From Flectonema sp. DT1601 (lineage: Eukaryota; Euglenozoa; Diplonemea; Diplonemida; Diplonemidae): a DNA stretch of 64,000 bases. Under the pieces are notes generated by a model. That model was not told where the DNA came from. It saw only the letters and a program-made list of their open reading frames with translations, and did not search any database. Where the stretch lies: contig OZ025865.1 in NCBI GenBank assembly GCA_964019425.1, forward strand, positions 249,501-313,500. Reading direction: 5' to 3'. Below, piece after piece: positions 1 through 9,714 of the stretch (its first letter is position 1; every line of letters begins with the position of its first letter). A program made the translations under genes and the position numbers.

Positions 1-180
1 GCTGAATTCACTATAAGGTCTGTACAGGTTATTGTTTATACCATTTTCTTTTTCTTTTTCTTTTTCTTTTTTTTCTTTTTATTCTGTTCATTCTTTTTAC
101 TTTATTCACACTCCCCAACAGCCGACTCTGATTCTCACAAAAACCGAGATAAATCATTATCGCTAAGGGAAGCAGAAAAC

Positions 181-213
<33 letters not shown>

Positions 214-354
214 TACCGACAAAAAAAAAAGTCGGAGAAACCATTCAGATTAAAAAGAGCCGTTATTTATTATGTCATGTTATCTAGTTTTCCTGTGGGG
301 GGGGTTTCTGTCTTCAATAAACAAAATATAAGACTTTTATCTGAATGGGTTTCC

Positions 355-385
<31 letters not shown>

Positions 386-1380
386 CCATATTTATAATTA
401 TATTTTTTTTTTTGATAAGGCGAGAGGCAATGTGAGGCAAAAAGTGTGTCCCCACACTGCGTGATAGGAGCACAATAACAGAGAGGGAGAATAATTTTTT
501 TTTTTTTTTGTTGCTTTGCGCATCAAACTGTAAACTGGATAAACTATGAAATCCAAAAAAGTTTATGTATGCTGTCCAAAAAACATTTGTTTTTTTTTTT
601 TTTAAAAAAAAAGAAATGCAGAGATTAATAATAACAAAATAATCGCCACAAATACATCTTTGCTAATTACAACGAACCATAATCTAATAAAAAAAAAAGG
701 AAAAAACTGAGAATGGTTAGCAATATTTCAAAAGAGTTATACACAGCAGTAGGGTGGAAATCTAAATGTGGAGCTTCAGCAACGAGAAGGAGAGCAAGCG
801 GGAATTTGAAGTACACACACACACTGAAGATACTGGTTTTTGTCTACAGTCAGGCCATCCGGGAAACGAATTATTTACCCAACGTAGACTACTTCACACA
901 CACCAAAAACAACTCGAACAGCTCTTTTTACAGAAAGAGACTCAAGCCATCTCAAACACACACAAAAATTTTGTTGTTTTTTGAGACTTTTTCTCTCTCT
1001 GAGGTTAGAAAAAAACGCAAACTAAATTCCGATTCTTTAAGATTTTCTCATCGATCATCACAACGAGTGTTGTGCGATTCCCTAATCGCAGTAAACATCA
1101 AATGCTTGGCATGCCTAAGTTGTTTATTTCTTTATATTTACCAACAATAACAGTCTGTCTGTCAGAAACGACAAAGCTACGGCTGCTGCAAACAGGTAAA
1201 CAAAAAAAAATAGTTGAGTTTTTTTTTTTTTTCTGAAAAAAAAAAAACGCAGACGTTGTTATCAGTGGCAGATAGGAAATCCATGTTCAACAACCTCCCC
1301 CTCCAAAGTAGTATAACGTCAAGTCACACAATCATGACTTTTTCAGGTGATGTTACCAAAAGTTATAAAGTCTTTTCATT
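1..1380. other. Left-edge non-genic stretch
   Basis: No gene is supported here. The stretch holds several poly(T)/poly(A) runs (about 182-212, 356-378, 492-509, 590-612), a pyrimidine-rich TTTTTC microsatellite near 45-78 and CA-rich patches near 815-965. Short plus-strand frames at 713-1150 are low-complexity with no recognisable domain. Around 1140-1195 the minus strand has a T-run, a CAG acceptor-like site and a short hydrophobic open frame. It could be an exon end, but nothing links it to a gene. Confidence 0.6.
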
Positions 1381-2160
1381 TCATATTTCAACAAGTTTCT
1401 GAGGTTTAGGTGCCTCAGGAAGTTTAAACTGATGAGTGACCGCAAAGTATCTACACAATAGAGCTGCAGACACACCACAAATGATTCTGTATTGCAGAGC
1501 GAATCCTAAGTGACGAGTGGACAGGTATGACATCGATGCGAGGAGGGGTGCGAGAGCGTAAGTCTCATCATGAGCATGAAGGATTCGAGCAGGCTTACGA
1601 CAAAGAGAGTCACGAACTAGTCCTCCGAAAGTTGCAGTCATAACTCCACACATAACAGATGGCAGCACTCCAAGACCAACTCTCAAAGCATTCTGAACTC
1701 CAATAACAGCAAAAGCACCCAATCCCATCGAATCCAACCAAAAGACAGTTTTATCAGATTTAATCCTTCTTTCTAACTCTTCACCAGCGATAGTCCACAG
1801 CAGAAAGGTACCAGCAGCACATCCAACGGCTATATAGAGATACTCTGTTTCGCCAACCCATGAAACAGGTGTTTGTCCTAGGATTATATCTCTCACTGTA
1901 CCTCCACCAAGAGCTGTGATGCTACCAACGACTGTACAGCCAAATACATCCATTCCTGCAACGCCTGCAGTGACACATCCACTGCAAGCGAATAGTCCAG
2001 TACCAATATAATCCATACATCTGAGAACACCTTCAGGTGTTGAATCTGGGTATCTTGCCATTGTATCGTCTGAAGCTATCGATTGCGTTCTAACAAACCT
2101 AATAGGAACCTTAGCTGTTCTCATACTGTTGAATCCAATACTTGGGACTGCTCTTCTCAT
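1381..2160 (-). CDS. UPF0126 (glycine-transporter/TRIC-like) membrane protein, probably mitochondrial
   Basis: A 259-aa protein with two tandem UPF0126 modules of three membrane segments each. The first contains GGGTVRD at residues 85-91 and the second FGGLVRD at 178-184; these paired Gly-Gly-x-x-x-Arg-Asp loops are diagnostic of the family, which is common in bacteria and shares the TRIC channel fold. The first 35 residues are Arg/Ser-rich without acids (MRRAVPSIGF...), like a mitochondrial presequence. I chose the ATG at 2160 rather than the upstream one at 2310 because the extra 50 residues are poly-Phe low complexity and because a TTACTTACAG acceptor ends at 2189, giving a 28-nt leader. 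Family assignment is firm; localisation is inferred. Substrate is unknown. Confidence 0.85.
   Translation of the reverse strand: MRRAVPSIGFNSMRTAKVPIRFVRTQSIASDDTMARYPDSTPEGVLRCMDYIGTGLFACSGCVTAGVAGMDVFGCTVVGSITALGGGTVRDIILGQTPVSWVGETEYLYIAVGCAAGTFLLWTIAGEELERRIKSDKTVFWLDSMGLGAFAVIGVQNALRVGLGVLPSVMCGVMTATFGGLVRDSLCRKPARILHAHDETYALAPLLASMSYLSTRHLGFALQYRIICGVSAALLCRYFAVTHQFKLPEAPKPQKLVEI
1970..2025 (-). repeat. 56-bp segment of the UPF0126 gene duplicated at 2381-2436
   Basis: This coding segment, spanning the first membrane segment, recurs at 2381-2436 in the same orientation with one mismatch in 56 (55/56 by eye). The second copy lies in the spacer upstream of the gene and has no intact reading frame continuing into family sequence. 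Confidence 0.9.
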
Positions 2161-2701
2161 GTTATCGACTTCTCCTTTGTCGCTTGATCTGTAAGTAATT
2201 TTAAAAAAATATTTATAAGTTGCTAAAAACGTGACACAAAAAAAAAAAAAAGACGATTCGACCACAACCATTTTACTGCACTGTTGAATTTTAATAATTT
2301 GATTTGGCAACTGTGCATAAAAAAATGAATTTCAATTTTTCAAAAAAAAAAAAAAAAAAAAAAAGACAACTCAACCATTTGTGACGCATCCACTGCAAGC
2401 GAATAGTCCAGTACCAATATAATCCATACATCTGAGCCTGCCTTATTACTTGTTTGTTTTTGTTTGTAATCTATGGAAGAGAGGAAGATAATAAATATAA
2501 AAAAAATAAAATAAAAATAAAAAAATAATAATATCTTGTACAGTAGACGTTTCAGTAAAAGATGTCGTGGCGTTATTTGTTGTAAAAGTGTGGTCACGAG
2601 TTCAAAGAGACGTTCGGAAAAATACACTTTTTTTTTTTTTTTTTTTTTTTTTTTCAAAATCTCTGAAATTATTATCATCAGACCATTACTCTCTCTCTCT
2701 T
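2161..2701. other. Spacer between UPF0126 and RRF genes
   Basis: Contains the UPF0126 5' leader, A-runs at 2238-2251 and 2342-2364, the 56-bp gene-segment duplication at 2381-2436, an AT-rich TAAAAA-type patch (2490-2530) and a T-run at 2629-2654. No independent gene is seen. Confidence 0.6.
2189..2200 (-). promoter_or_regulatory. 3' splice acceptor before the UPF0126 gene
   Basis: On the minus strand a T/C-rich tract ends in TTACAG at 2189, 28 nt before the ATG. No matching cis donor was identified upstream, so it fits either a trans-splice site or the end of a 5'-UTR intron. Confidence 0.5.
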
Positions 2702-3448
2702 CTAAGAGCTGTTTTCAATAGTTTCCTTACCTTCCGTAAGGAGATCCTTCAAAGACTGATCACCTCGCTCAATAATTGAGTTGAATTGTTCTTTAGTTAT
2801 GTGAGCGTTAGCCTGATCAATTCCCTTTATTAAAGTACTTAATTCCCTCATAGTAGAACGACGCACGGCATCAACCGCTTCTTTGTGAGGTACGCAACGA
2901 GATGAGAGAGATTTGGCTAAGCGATTACGCTTTTCACGATTCATACTTGGGAAGACGACTTCAATAGTAGTAGGATAGGCTCCAATTTCTGGTTTATAAT
3001 CCTCGTCAGCTTCGGAAATTGATTTCCTGACTTTATTTACATTACCAGCTAAATACACATTAACAGACGCTTTTAAACCACTTCCACTAACAGAAGCCAT
3101 TGATGCTAGGGGTTTGCCATCAATAGAAATCGACATGAGGCCTGCTGTTCCTGACTTGCTTCGAGTTACTAATTCTCTCGTCTGTTGTCTTATCTGTCTC
3201 TCTGCTGTTTTGTAAGAGTTACTTAAAGTTGATTTTAGTGTACCGATTAAGTCAGAAACTTCATCAGAGTCCATCACTTCGTTATCATTTTTTTGAATCT
3301 GTTTCCTTTTATGAACTTTTACATCTTTGAATGATCTATCTACAAAGAGAGTGTTAGTTCGTGATATTGTTCTGGTCTGCCATGTTTTGGTTGAAGACAT
3401 TGCGATGCTTCTCACAGGTCGTAATCCTCTCATTAATGTCAACATCAT
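2702..3448 (-). CDS. MRRF: Mitochondrial ribosome recycling factor
   Basis: A 248-aa RRF. The family core begins near residue 60 and includes the hinge and small beta domain (SMASVSGSGLKASVNVY), the signature near residue 163 (FPSMNREKRNRLAKSL) and the C-terminal helix with VDAVRRSTMRELSTLIK, matching the family pattern of an Arg-rich helix followed by Arg-x-x-x-Met/Arg. It splits post-termination ribosomes with EF-G. The roughly 55-residue N-terminal extension rich in Arg/Thr/Ser and lacking acids early on is a mitochondrial presequence. Two adjacent Met codons open the frame; I give the first. An A-rich leader of about 25 As directly precedes the ATG, and a TTTTTATCAG acceptor ends at 3501. 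Its presence implies organellar translation. Confidence 0.88.
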   Translation of the reverse strand: MMLTLMRGLRPVRSIAMSSTKTWQTRTISRTNTLFVDRSFKDVKVHKRKQIQKNDNEVMDSDEVSDLIGTLKSTLSNSYKTAERQIRQQTRELVTRSKSGTAGLMSISIDGKPLASMASVSGSGLKASVNVYLAGNVNKVRKSISEADEDYKPEIGAYPTTIEVVFPSMNREKRNRLAKSLSSRCVPHKEAVDAVRRSTMRELSTLIKGIDQANAHITKEQFNSIIERGDQSLKDLLTEGKETIENSS

Positions 3449-3543
3449 TATTTTTTTTTTTTTTTTTTTTTTTTTTGTTGTTGTTTAAAAAAAAAAAATT
3501 CTGATAAAAAATAATAAATTTAACTTCCAACAATCAGATGCTC

Positions 3544-3801
3544 TCATGGTATGTTGAGGTCTCTATTACTTTTTTTGATGAGAATTAAATGCCATTGTCT
3601 GAAAGGAAAACGTGATGCAGATACAACTGTTACCTCACATTTATTTATTTACGAAGCCTCGGAAGCCAAAAGCCAGGAAAAGCTCAACAGGGTAACAGTT
3701 ATATCGCTACCAGCAACCGTGAGACTCTCACAGACGATAAGAGACGTAGAATAACCTGGAACAAATGACTACCTAAACCCACCGTCCACGCGAGCAGACA
3801 T
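3544..3801 (-). CDS. Candidate two-exon small ORF (27 aa)
   Basis: A tentative model only. Exon 1 is 3801..3773 (starts MSARVDGGFR) and follows a TTATTACAG acceptor at 3816 with a 14-nt leader, the same arrangement as the larger genes. A GTAG donor at 3772 and a pyrimidine-rich TTTCAG acceptor at 3599 would join it in frame to 3598..3544, ending in TGA. The island is GC-richer than its surroundings. The protein matches nothing I know, and the donor differs from the GTATGT seen in better introns, so chance is a real alternative. Confidence 0.2.
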
Positions 3802-4302
3802 TGAGTCGTGAAATACTGTAATAATAAAATAAATAATAATCTTAAACAATCTGAACATCCTTTATAGAAGAAACTAATTCGAAATATATAAAAAAAAAAA
3901 TAATAACAAAACACTCTTACTCCGATTTAAAAAAACACACGCAGCTGCTGTTTGCCACCGGTTGTCTTATTTTTTTTTTTTTTTTTTTTTTTTTTCCCGA
4001 CCGGAGTAGATAGTAAAAATAAAGCGAGAAAAAACGGGCAGTAACACACCCCTGAAGTTTAATACTTTAAAAAAAAGAATCAGAAAAAACTGTTTTTTTT
4101 TTTCTTTATCATTTTTCCTTCATTGGTGATGCGAGTTGTTTACCTGACATCATTTTTTTTTTTTTTTTTAATAGTAATTTCCTACGATTTTTTTTTTAAA
4201 GTACCACAACATAGACAAAAATAACAATTTTAAAAAGCTGAAACACGGAGAATAAATTTAATTCCTGAAGAGGAGATGACGATTCTGTTTTTTTCATAAT
4301 TC

Positions 4303-4337
<35 letters not shown>

Positions 4338-4382
4338 AATTGGGTTACATCGAATAGAAAAAGAGGAGGAAAAAAAAAAAAG

Positions 4383-4625
4383 GGGGGATAAACTGCTTGA
4401 TTTTTGTACGTAAAATACAAATGTATTGTATCATAAACAACATAAACGATAATTTAACATTAGTTCTGAGATACAGTTGACTAGGTGTGATGCTTAACTT
4501 AGCCTTTTAAAGTAACTATTAGGTTTCGAGAGTAATCCATATACCTCTTTTACATCTATTCTCTCATCAGTATGGTGTAGAAGTAAGTCAATCATCCGTT
4601 GTGACTGAAGCATCTTAGTTAGCAA
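4383..4625. repeat. Dispersed repeat family R1, copy 1
   Basis: About 240 bp beginning with GGGGGG after an A-run, then GATAAACTGCTTG, a block around AATACAAATGTATTG (a 6-bp inverted repeat AATACA/TGTATT), and a second half with CTTAACTTAG and TATTCTCTCATCA. The first 100 bp recurs almost unchanged at 9246-9352, and the whole unit recurs in diverged form immediately to the right. Confidence 0.8.
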
Positions 4626-4639
4626 GACAAAAAAAAAAA

Positions 4640-4875
4640 AAAAAAAAGGGGGAGGGGAGTTGAATATTTGAATTTGTGAAAAAATACAACCGTTTTGTAT
4701 TATATTAACATAAAGGATAACAGTGAACTATAGTGATGCTTAACTTAGCATTTTTTTTTTTTGAAGTAACTATTTAGGTTTCGAGAGAAGTGAATCCATG
4801 CCCCTCTTTACCTCTATTCTCTCATCATCAGTTATGGTGTAGAAGTAAGTCAGTCAAATGTTGAGACTGAAACAC
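4640..4875. repeat. Dispersed repeat family R1, copy 2 (tandem, diverged)
   Basis: Direct neighbour of copy 1, also starting with an A-run plus GGGGGAGGGG. The right half (GATGCTTAACTTAGC, GTAACTAT..AGGTTTCGAGAG, TCTATTCTCTCATCA, GGTGTAGAAGTAAGTCA) aligns with copy 1 with small indels; a poly(T) stretch is inserted near 4752. Confidence 0.75.
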
Positions 4876-6069
4876 CCCAGTTTTGCAGGACTGGGGAGTG
4901 TAGTTACGTTTAGGTTTTTTTTTTTTATTTTATTGGAATATATAAAAAAAAAAGAAGAGGAGGGAGGGGAGAGCACCAAAATGTAGTACACGTTTGTCGA
5001 CACTCCGTAAAACAAATAATGACAAAAAAAAAAAAAAAGAAAAAAAAACGCCCTCCCTGAAAATATATTTTGAAAAAAATAAATCAAAAAAAAAAAAAAA
5101 AAAAAAAAAAAGCTACTTGGTTTTCTGTCCATCTGCGTGATTTAAGCTTCAGCGCAAGAAAATAGAACAAAGTGAACCCAGCATGGAGGGAAAAAAAAAA
5201 GTATCTGATTTTAGACTACAGAAAATAATAATAATAACGTCATTTTGCGATGTTTATTTCGTGTAACAAAAGCTGAACTACCTTCACCTTCCGTGTTGTC
5301 AAAAAAAAGGGTCATTATATTTTTTTTTTATGAAAAACACCTCTCACTAGAAAAACTTAAAAAAGAATCCATTTTTTTTTTTTTTTTTTTTAAATTTGAG
5401 GGAACATCAACTGACTATCACGAATAATCACCCAGTGCTACAGATTATTTTATTGTACAGCTACTGGTAAGCAGAAAGGTACAACGAGATCCGAAGGGTT
5501 TGAGAAAAAGAGGGGACATCACCCCATTGAACTCATAGAAAAACTATGAATATGGATAGAAATCAAGCGGTTAATTTTCTACAATGGGGGAAGAAAACAA
5601 AAAAAAAAAAAAAAAAAACAGTAATAAACATCGAAAGTGTTACTGTATACCTGCCGATTTTGTAGCACTATGGATTACTTGTTTTAAAGAAAAAGAAGAA
5701 AAAAAAAGAGAAAAAAAGAAAATTAGAGATAAAGCCAATAAATTGAAAAAAAAAAAATAGTAATCAACGACAGGTCAGCAGTTGTCTGAAAATGTCTGTA
5801 AAAAAGAATAGATATTCAATTAGTTAAAAAAAAAAAAAAAGGGTAAACCAGATCCACACATTGGTTAGCAAACAAATCCAAAAAGGTACTGCGGAACAGT
5901 ACTCTCAGGGAGATCGCAGAGACTTGTTAGGCCTCTAATCTAATTTTTTTTTTTTTTTTTTTCTTTTTCATTCTAAAACAAGAAAAATAAGAATACTAAA
6001 AAAAACAGAAGTTCAAACCACCCCAAAAAAACTCATTGTGGTCCTCAATAAAAACAAGTCCGCTGGAAG

Positions 6070-6102
<33 letters not shown>

Positions 6103-6658
6103 TGAAGGAAAACCCCGTAACCCAGTGAAGCTGTGAAAAAGCTAAGAAGAAAGGGATGACGCGACATTGCTGTTTCTTTTTCTACCTGACAATATGTTAC
6201 TTGTAAGGCAGTATTCTAATAACATCGACATTGCAGTGAAGATCAAAGCCGTAGCGTAATGATCGTTATTTCATTCACTAACTTAAAGAAGTTGTGTGAT
6301 CATTGAAAAAAAAAAAAAAAAATAATAACAAAACGAACAATAGAAAACAACAACAACTTCGCCGCAATCACAAAAAAAAAAAAAAAAAAAAACAGCTATT
6401 TGATAATTTAAAAAAATAATTCAGCAGATAAATAAACTAATATACAGCTACGTGATACCTGCAAATACAATACCCCCCTCTCTCTCATGCTTAACTCCTG
6501 TGAATTGTTTTTTTTTTTGTTTTTTTGAAGATACTAAAATAACACGATAATTGGAAGAGGAGAAAATAATTTTGCGACTTCACCTACACACATTCTCGTT
6601 GAGCAATGCAATACACGAAAAACATCATCATCACACATAGAACTGTGAGTAAAGAAAA

Positions 6659-6693
<35 letters not shown>

Positions 6694-6704
6694 TTTTTTA
6701 ATTT

Positions 6705-8921
6705 TTAGTTATTCACTTCGCTATCGCTTTCACTTACTGAGCAGTCAGACTGCGAATAGTCAGTATACTCGCATTCAGTTCTCGCTCCTCTCTTTTTTCT
6801 TCTAGATTTCGATTTGATGCCAGTTGCTTTGCGTCTTCGTAGTTTCTTTTCCTGAACGATTTCAACCTCAATAACAGATCTGTGATGAACACTTGCCCAG
6901 ACAGCCAATACTGTCCCCATGCAAGAAATCATGGTAGCAGGTATGGCTACAGACGATGCAGGATCCCAAACCACTCCAAAGATACTCTTTGCAAAAACAA
7001 CAACAGTAACAAGACCTAGAGATGACACACAAGCAACCGGATATGGATGTAAATGTCTCAAACAAAGCATTAGTGTTAGAGAGGCAACAAATCCAGTAAA
7101 AGCAGCAACAATTAAATGGTACAACGTGTCTTTTGATATATCATGAAGTTGTAATTTTGATTCAGAAACTAAAAAAGCAACCAACGAAACGCACAAACTA
7201 ACTAAATGAACAATCATAAGCGAGACAGGAACCGGTATTTGACTCGCAACTCTTCTTCTCATCAGAATGTCAATAGCTGAACAAAGTGATGCTAAAAAAC
7301 AAAAAACGATCACCTCCAAGACAAATCCCTTCGCTTGCTGAGTCGCAATAATAATGCCACCACAAAGAGTCAACAAAACACCAACCGCTTCAAGAACAAA
7401 ACAAGGATTCTCCGCCGTTCCTACCCTAATCCTCTCCAACCACCTGCTTGTAGCATAATAACATAATAATATAATCGGAGCAAGTGATTGAACAATCACC
7501 GGAGGACAGTGTTCGGGTTTACCATGCGATTCACAAGGAAACCGATTAAATGCAGCGTGAAAAATAAATAAACGAGAACCTCCCATGGATAACCCAGCAG
7601 CTATTAAACATCCCCATGCTGAACGTCTCTTAAGGAAAGCTTTTTCATTAGATCGGAGGTTCATGATTGATGCGAAGAATAAAGCGATTATTGGAACGAG
7701 TTCAATCACAGCTGAGATAACAATCCCGAGGTGAGGAGGAGTAGAGCCGTGAGTCGCGAGTAGTTGTGATGGTAGGAACATTGTAGAAGCTACCAATAAG
7801 AGTAATAAAGCTATCCAGACCCATCGAGGAAAGACATAACGTAACTCCAATACCACAGTGTCAACCTCATCATAGACTCGAACAGAAGACACTAAGTCCG
7901 CTCCGGTTTCATCAACAAACCCGACTCTCGGTTTTGTTTTAAACTCCGAGTCGACTTCAGAATCATGATCTCTTGATGTGGTTGAGATCTGTTTGAGTCC
8001 TAAAGCTCCACTCATGGTTCTCATCATACTTCCGAAGAAAGATCTCTTCTTCTCACCAACAGGAGGAATGTGATTTATAGAACCCTTATCATAACTACCT
8101 CCTACTAATAATTGACTTGGTGTTCGTTGAGATGATAATATGTATGCGTGGCGGTCATCATTCTCAGGTAGGAATGGATCGTTTTCATCATTGCTGATGA
8201 CCTCTTCGTCGACTAAGTCAAACATTGAATCAACTGAATGACGTGGTGATGAGTTTGGAACATGAGGAACTCTGACCCTAAATGAAACGGTTTTACCAAT
8301 CGTAGACAACAACGGGATTAAATCTGACTTGTCAGAAACTGGAACAGAATCGATCTCCAGTAGTTGCATACCTTCACGAATCCCATATTTTGATGCGAGT
8401 CCGTCAATTAATACTCTGGTTGCTATCACGTTACCACTGTGACCCTCCCATCGAACTCCATATTCTACTTCACCAGTTACTGGGATGTCAATGACTCGAA
8501 TGTGAGTTGCTTCTTTTCGTGAGAATTGTCTACTTCTTTTATCAGGACTTCTAGGAATTAACCCCCCGAGAGGTGATGTTTTATGAGCTGGAGGAGTGTG
8601 ACCAAATGATTGAGTGTGATCAGACCTAGGTTGCGAAGACCCCATCCTCACATTCTCACTCAATGATTTTGATAAACTCTCAACTGGGATATGAAGTTTC
8701 CTCGCTAAGTCTGGAACACTCAGTTGGGTAACTAGAGATCCTCGTCCTTCTGAACTCACGTCCTTCCCACCAAAAGCAATTCTAACGCTTTTTGATCTTC
8801 CAAGTCCATGCTTTGGTGATCCAGGACTCTGTTGTGGTGCGGATGCCTGTGATTCTGTCTCATCAAAGTGATGAGACGATGATATTCCAATCGGAATCGC
8901 ATCGCTTCGTCCGTTAACCAT
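6705..8921 (-). CDS. PDZ domain fused to a ten-helix EamA/DMT-like transporter
   Basis: A 738-aa protein. Residues 1-135 are Ser-rich and low complexity; about 137-219 form a PDZ-like domain (EYGVRWEGHSG, then LASKYGIREGMQLLEIDSVPV, the usual PDZ 'G-x-L-x-x-G-D/M-x-I/L-L-x-I/V' pattern). A Ser-rich linker leads to ten hydrophobic segments between about 360 and 680, arranged like drug/metabolite (EamA) transporters. The tail is basic (KKLRRRKATGIKSKSRRKKRG) then acidic-Ser. The ATG at 8921 follows a CAG acceptor at 8939 by 17 nt; the in-frame upstream ATG at 8993 would place AT-rich leader in the protein and spans a possible 31-nt GTAAGT..ATCAG intron. Known EamA proteins act on metabolites or nucleotide sugars; the substrate here is unknown. 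The fusion is unusual. Confidence 0.7.
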   Translation of the reverse strand: MVNGRSDAIPIGISSSHHFDETESQASAPQQSPGSPKHGLGRSKSVRIAFGGKDVSSEGRGSLVTQLSVPDLARKLHIPVESLSKSLSENVRMGSSQPRSDHTQSFGHTPPAHKTSPLGGLIPRSPDKRSRQFSRKEATHIRVIDIPVTGEVEYGVRWEGHSGNVIATRVLIDGLASKYGIREGMQLLEIDSVPVSDKSDLIPLLSTIGKTVSFRVRVPHVPNSSPRHSVDSMFDLVDEEVISNDENDPFLPENDDRHAYILSSQRTPSQLLVGGSYDKGSINHIPPVGEKKRSFFGSMMRTMSGALGLKQISTTSRDHDSEVDSEFKTKPRVGFVDETGADLVSSVRVYDEVDTVVLELRYVFPRWVWIALLLLLVASTMFLPSQLLATHGSTPPHLGIVISAVIELVPIIALFFASIMNLRSNEKAFLKRRSAWGCLIAAGLSMGGSRLFIFHAAFNRFPCESHGKPEHCPPVIVQSLAPIILLCYYATSRWLERIRVGTAENPCFVLEAVGVLLTLCGGIIIATQQAKGFVLEVIVFCFLASLCSAIDILMRRRVASQIPVPVSLMIVHLVSLCVSLVAFLVSESKLQLHDISKDTLYHLIVAAFTGFVASLTLMLCLRHLHPYPVACVSSLGLVTVVVFAKSIFGVVWDPASSVAIPATMISCMGTVLAVWASVHHRSVIEVEIVQEKKLRRRKATGIKSKSRRKKRGARTECEYTDYSQSDCSVSESDSEVNN

Positions 8922-8938
8922 CCCGCGTTCCCTGGTAC

Positions 8939-8953
8939 CTGATTTATGAATTA
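8939..8953 (-). promoter_or_regulatory. 3' splice acceptor before the PDZ-transporter gene
   Basis: ATAAATCAG ends at 8939 on the minus strand, 17 nt before the chosen ATG. A GTAAGT lies 31 nt upstream and could pair with it as a very short cis intron. Confidence 0.45.
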
Positions 8954-9245
8954 TAATAATAATACTTACTATCGTATTTATCATTTTTAACAAACGACTA
9001 TCAAACTATTCTACTTTTTTTTTTGTGTTTGTTTTGTTTGTTTTTTTCTAAGTATACAGGTGTGTGCAATAAAGCTACTATAAAAAAAAAAAAAAGGATT
9101 TTTGTTTGTATTTTTTTTTTTTTTTTTATGAACTGAAAAACTGTCTGTTGAGAACCTTCACAAATTTCTGTTGTCACAAAAAAAAAAAGGGGGAAAAAAA
9201 CATGTCCTGGATACTTAGTTCATAAATTCTTTGAACTTCCCGGAA

Positions 9246-9352
9246 TACGAGGGGGGGATTAACTGTTCGAGTTTGTACGTAAAATACAAATGTATTGTAT
9301 CATAAACAACATAAACGATAATTTAACATTAGTTCTGAGATACAGTTGACTA
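9246..9352. repeat. Dispersed repeat family R1, copy 3
   Basis: Near-identical to the first 100 bp of copy 1 at 4383: it shares an uninterrupted stretch from TTTGTACGTAAAATAC through GAGATACAGTTGACTA, more than 75 bp. It also starts with a G-run (CGAGGGGGGGATTAACTG). Confidence 0.88.
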
Positions 9353-9397
9353 AAGGTAATGTTAGTGTAGGTATACACTCTGCTGATTGACGTAAAT

Positions 9398-9458
9398 ACG
9401 AGGGATAAACTGCTTGATTTTTGTACATAAAATACAAATGTATTGTATCATAAACAAC
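9398..9458. repeat. Dispersed repeat family R1, copy 4 (short)
   Basis: Repeats CGAGGGATAAACTGCTTG and the AATACAAATGTATTG core, then diverges after CATAAACAACTA. It lies about 50 bp downstream of copy 3 in the same orientation. Confidence 0.85.
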
Positions 9459-9503
9459 TATTTCCCGGGACGACGAGGGGAGAGTAAAATTCTTGACAAG
9501 ATG

Positions 9504-9534
<31 letters not shown>

Positions 9535-9714
9535 GGGGGGACGGAAAAAACTGGAAAAACCGAAACTAATCTAAATAACAAAATAGTCTAAAAAAAAAAA
9601 AAAAAAAAAACATCCCCCGTGTCAATTCGTTCGTAAAAAAAAAAAAAAAAAAAAAAAATTGGATACAAGAAATTAAAAAGTAGACCGACAAATATGTAAC
9701 AATAATAAATATAA

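Larger units (their letters stand above)
3449..6704. other. 3.3-kb gene-poor spacer rich in homopolymers
   Basis: Apart from the weak small-ORF candidate at 3544-3801 and the direct repeats at 4383-4875, I see no gene. At least a dozen A or T runs of 12-31 nt occur (for example 3970-3995, 4304-4329, 5085-5110, 5371-5390, 6069-6099, 6660-6690). The 3' end of the spacer is the region downstream of the RRF upstream acceptor and upstream of the transporter stop codon. Confidence 0.55.
8922..9714. other. Spacer between transporter and first giant gene
   Basis: Holds the transporter leader, R1 repeat copies at 9246-9352 and 9398-9458, and A-runs at 9507-9531, 9591-9610 and 9636-9658. No further gene is seen. 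Confidence 0.6.

Noticed and set aside
1-470. Short frames rich in Phe or Lys at poly(T)/poly(A) runs here and throughout the spacers
   Set aside because: Homopolymer translation without domain, start context or ordinary composition.
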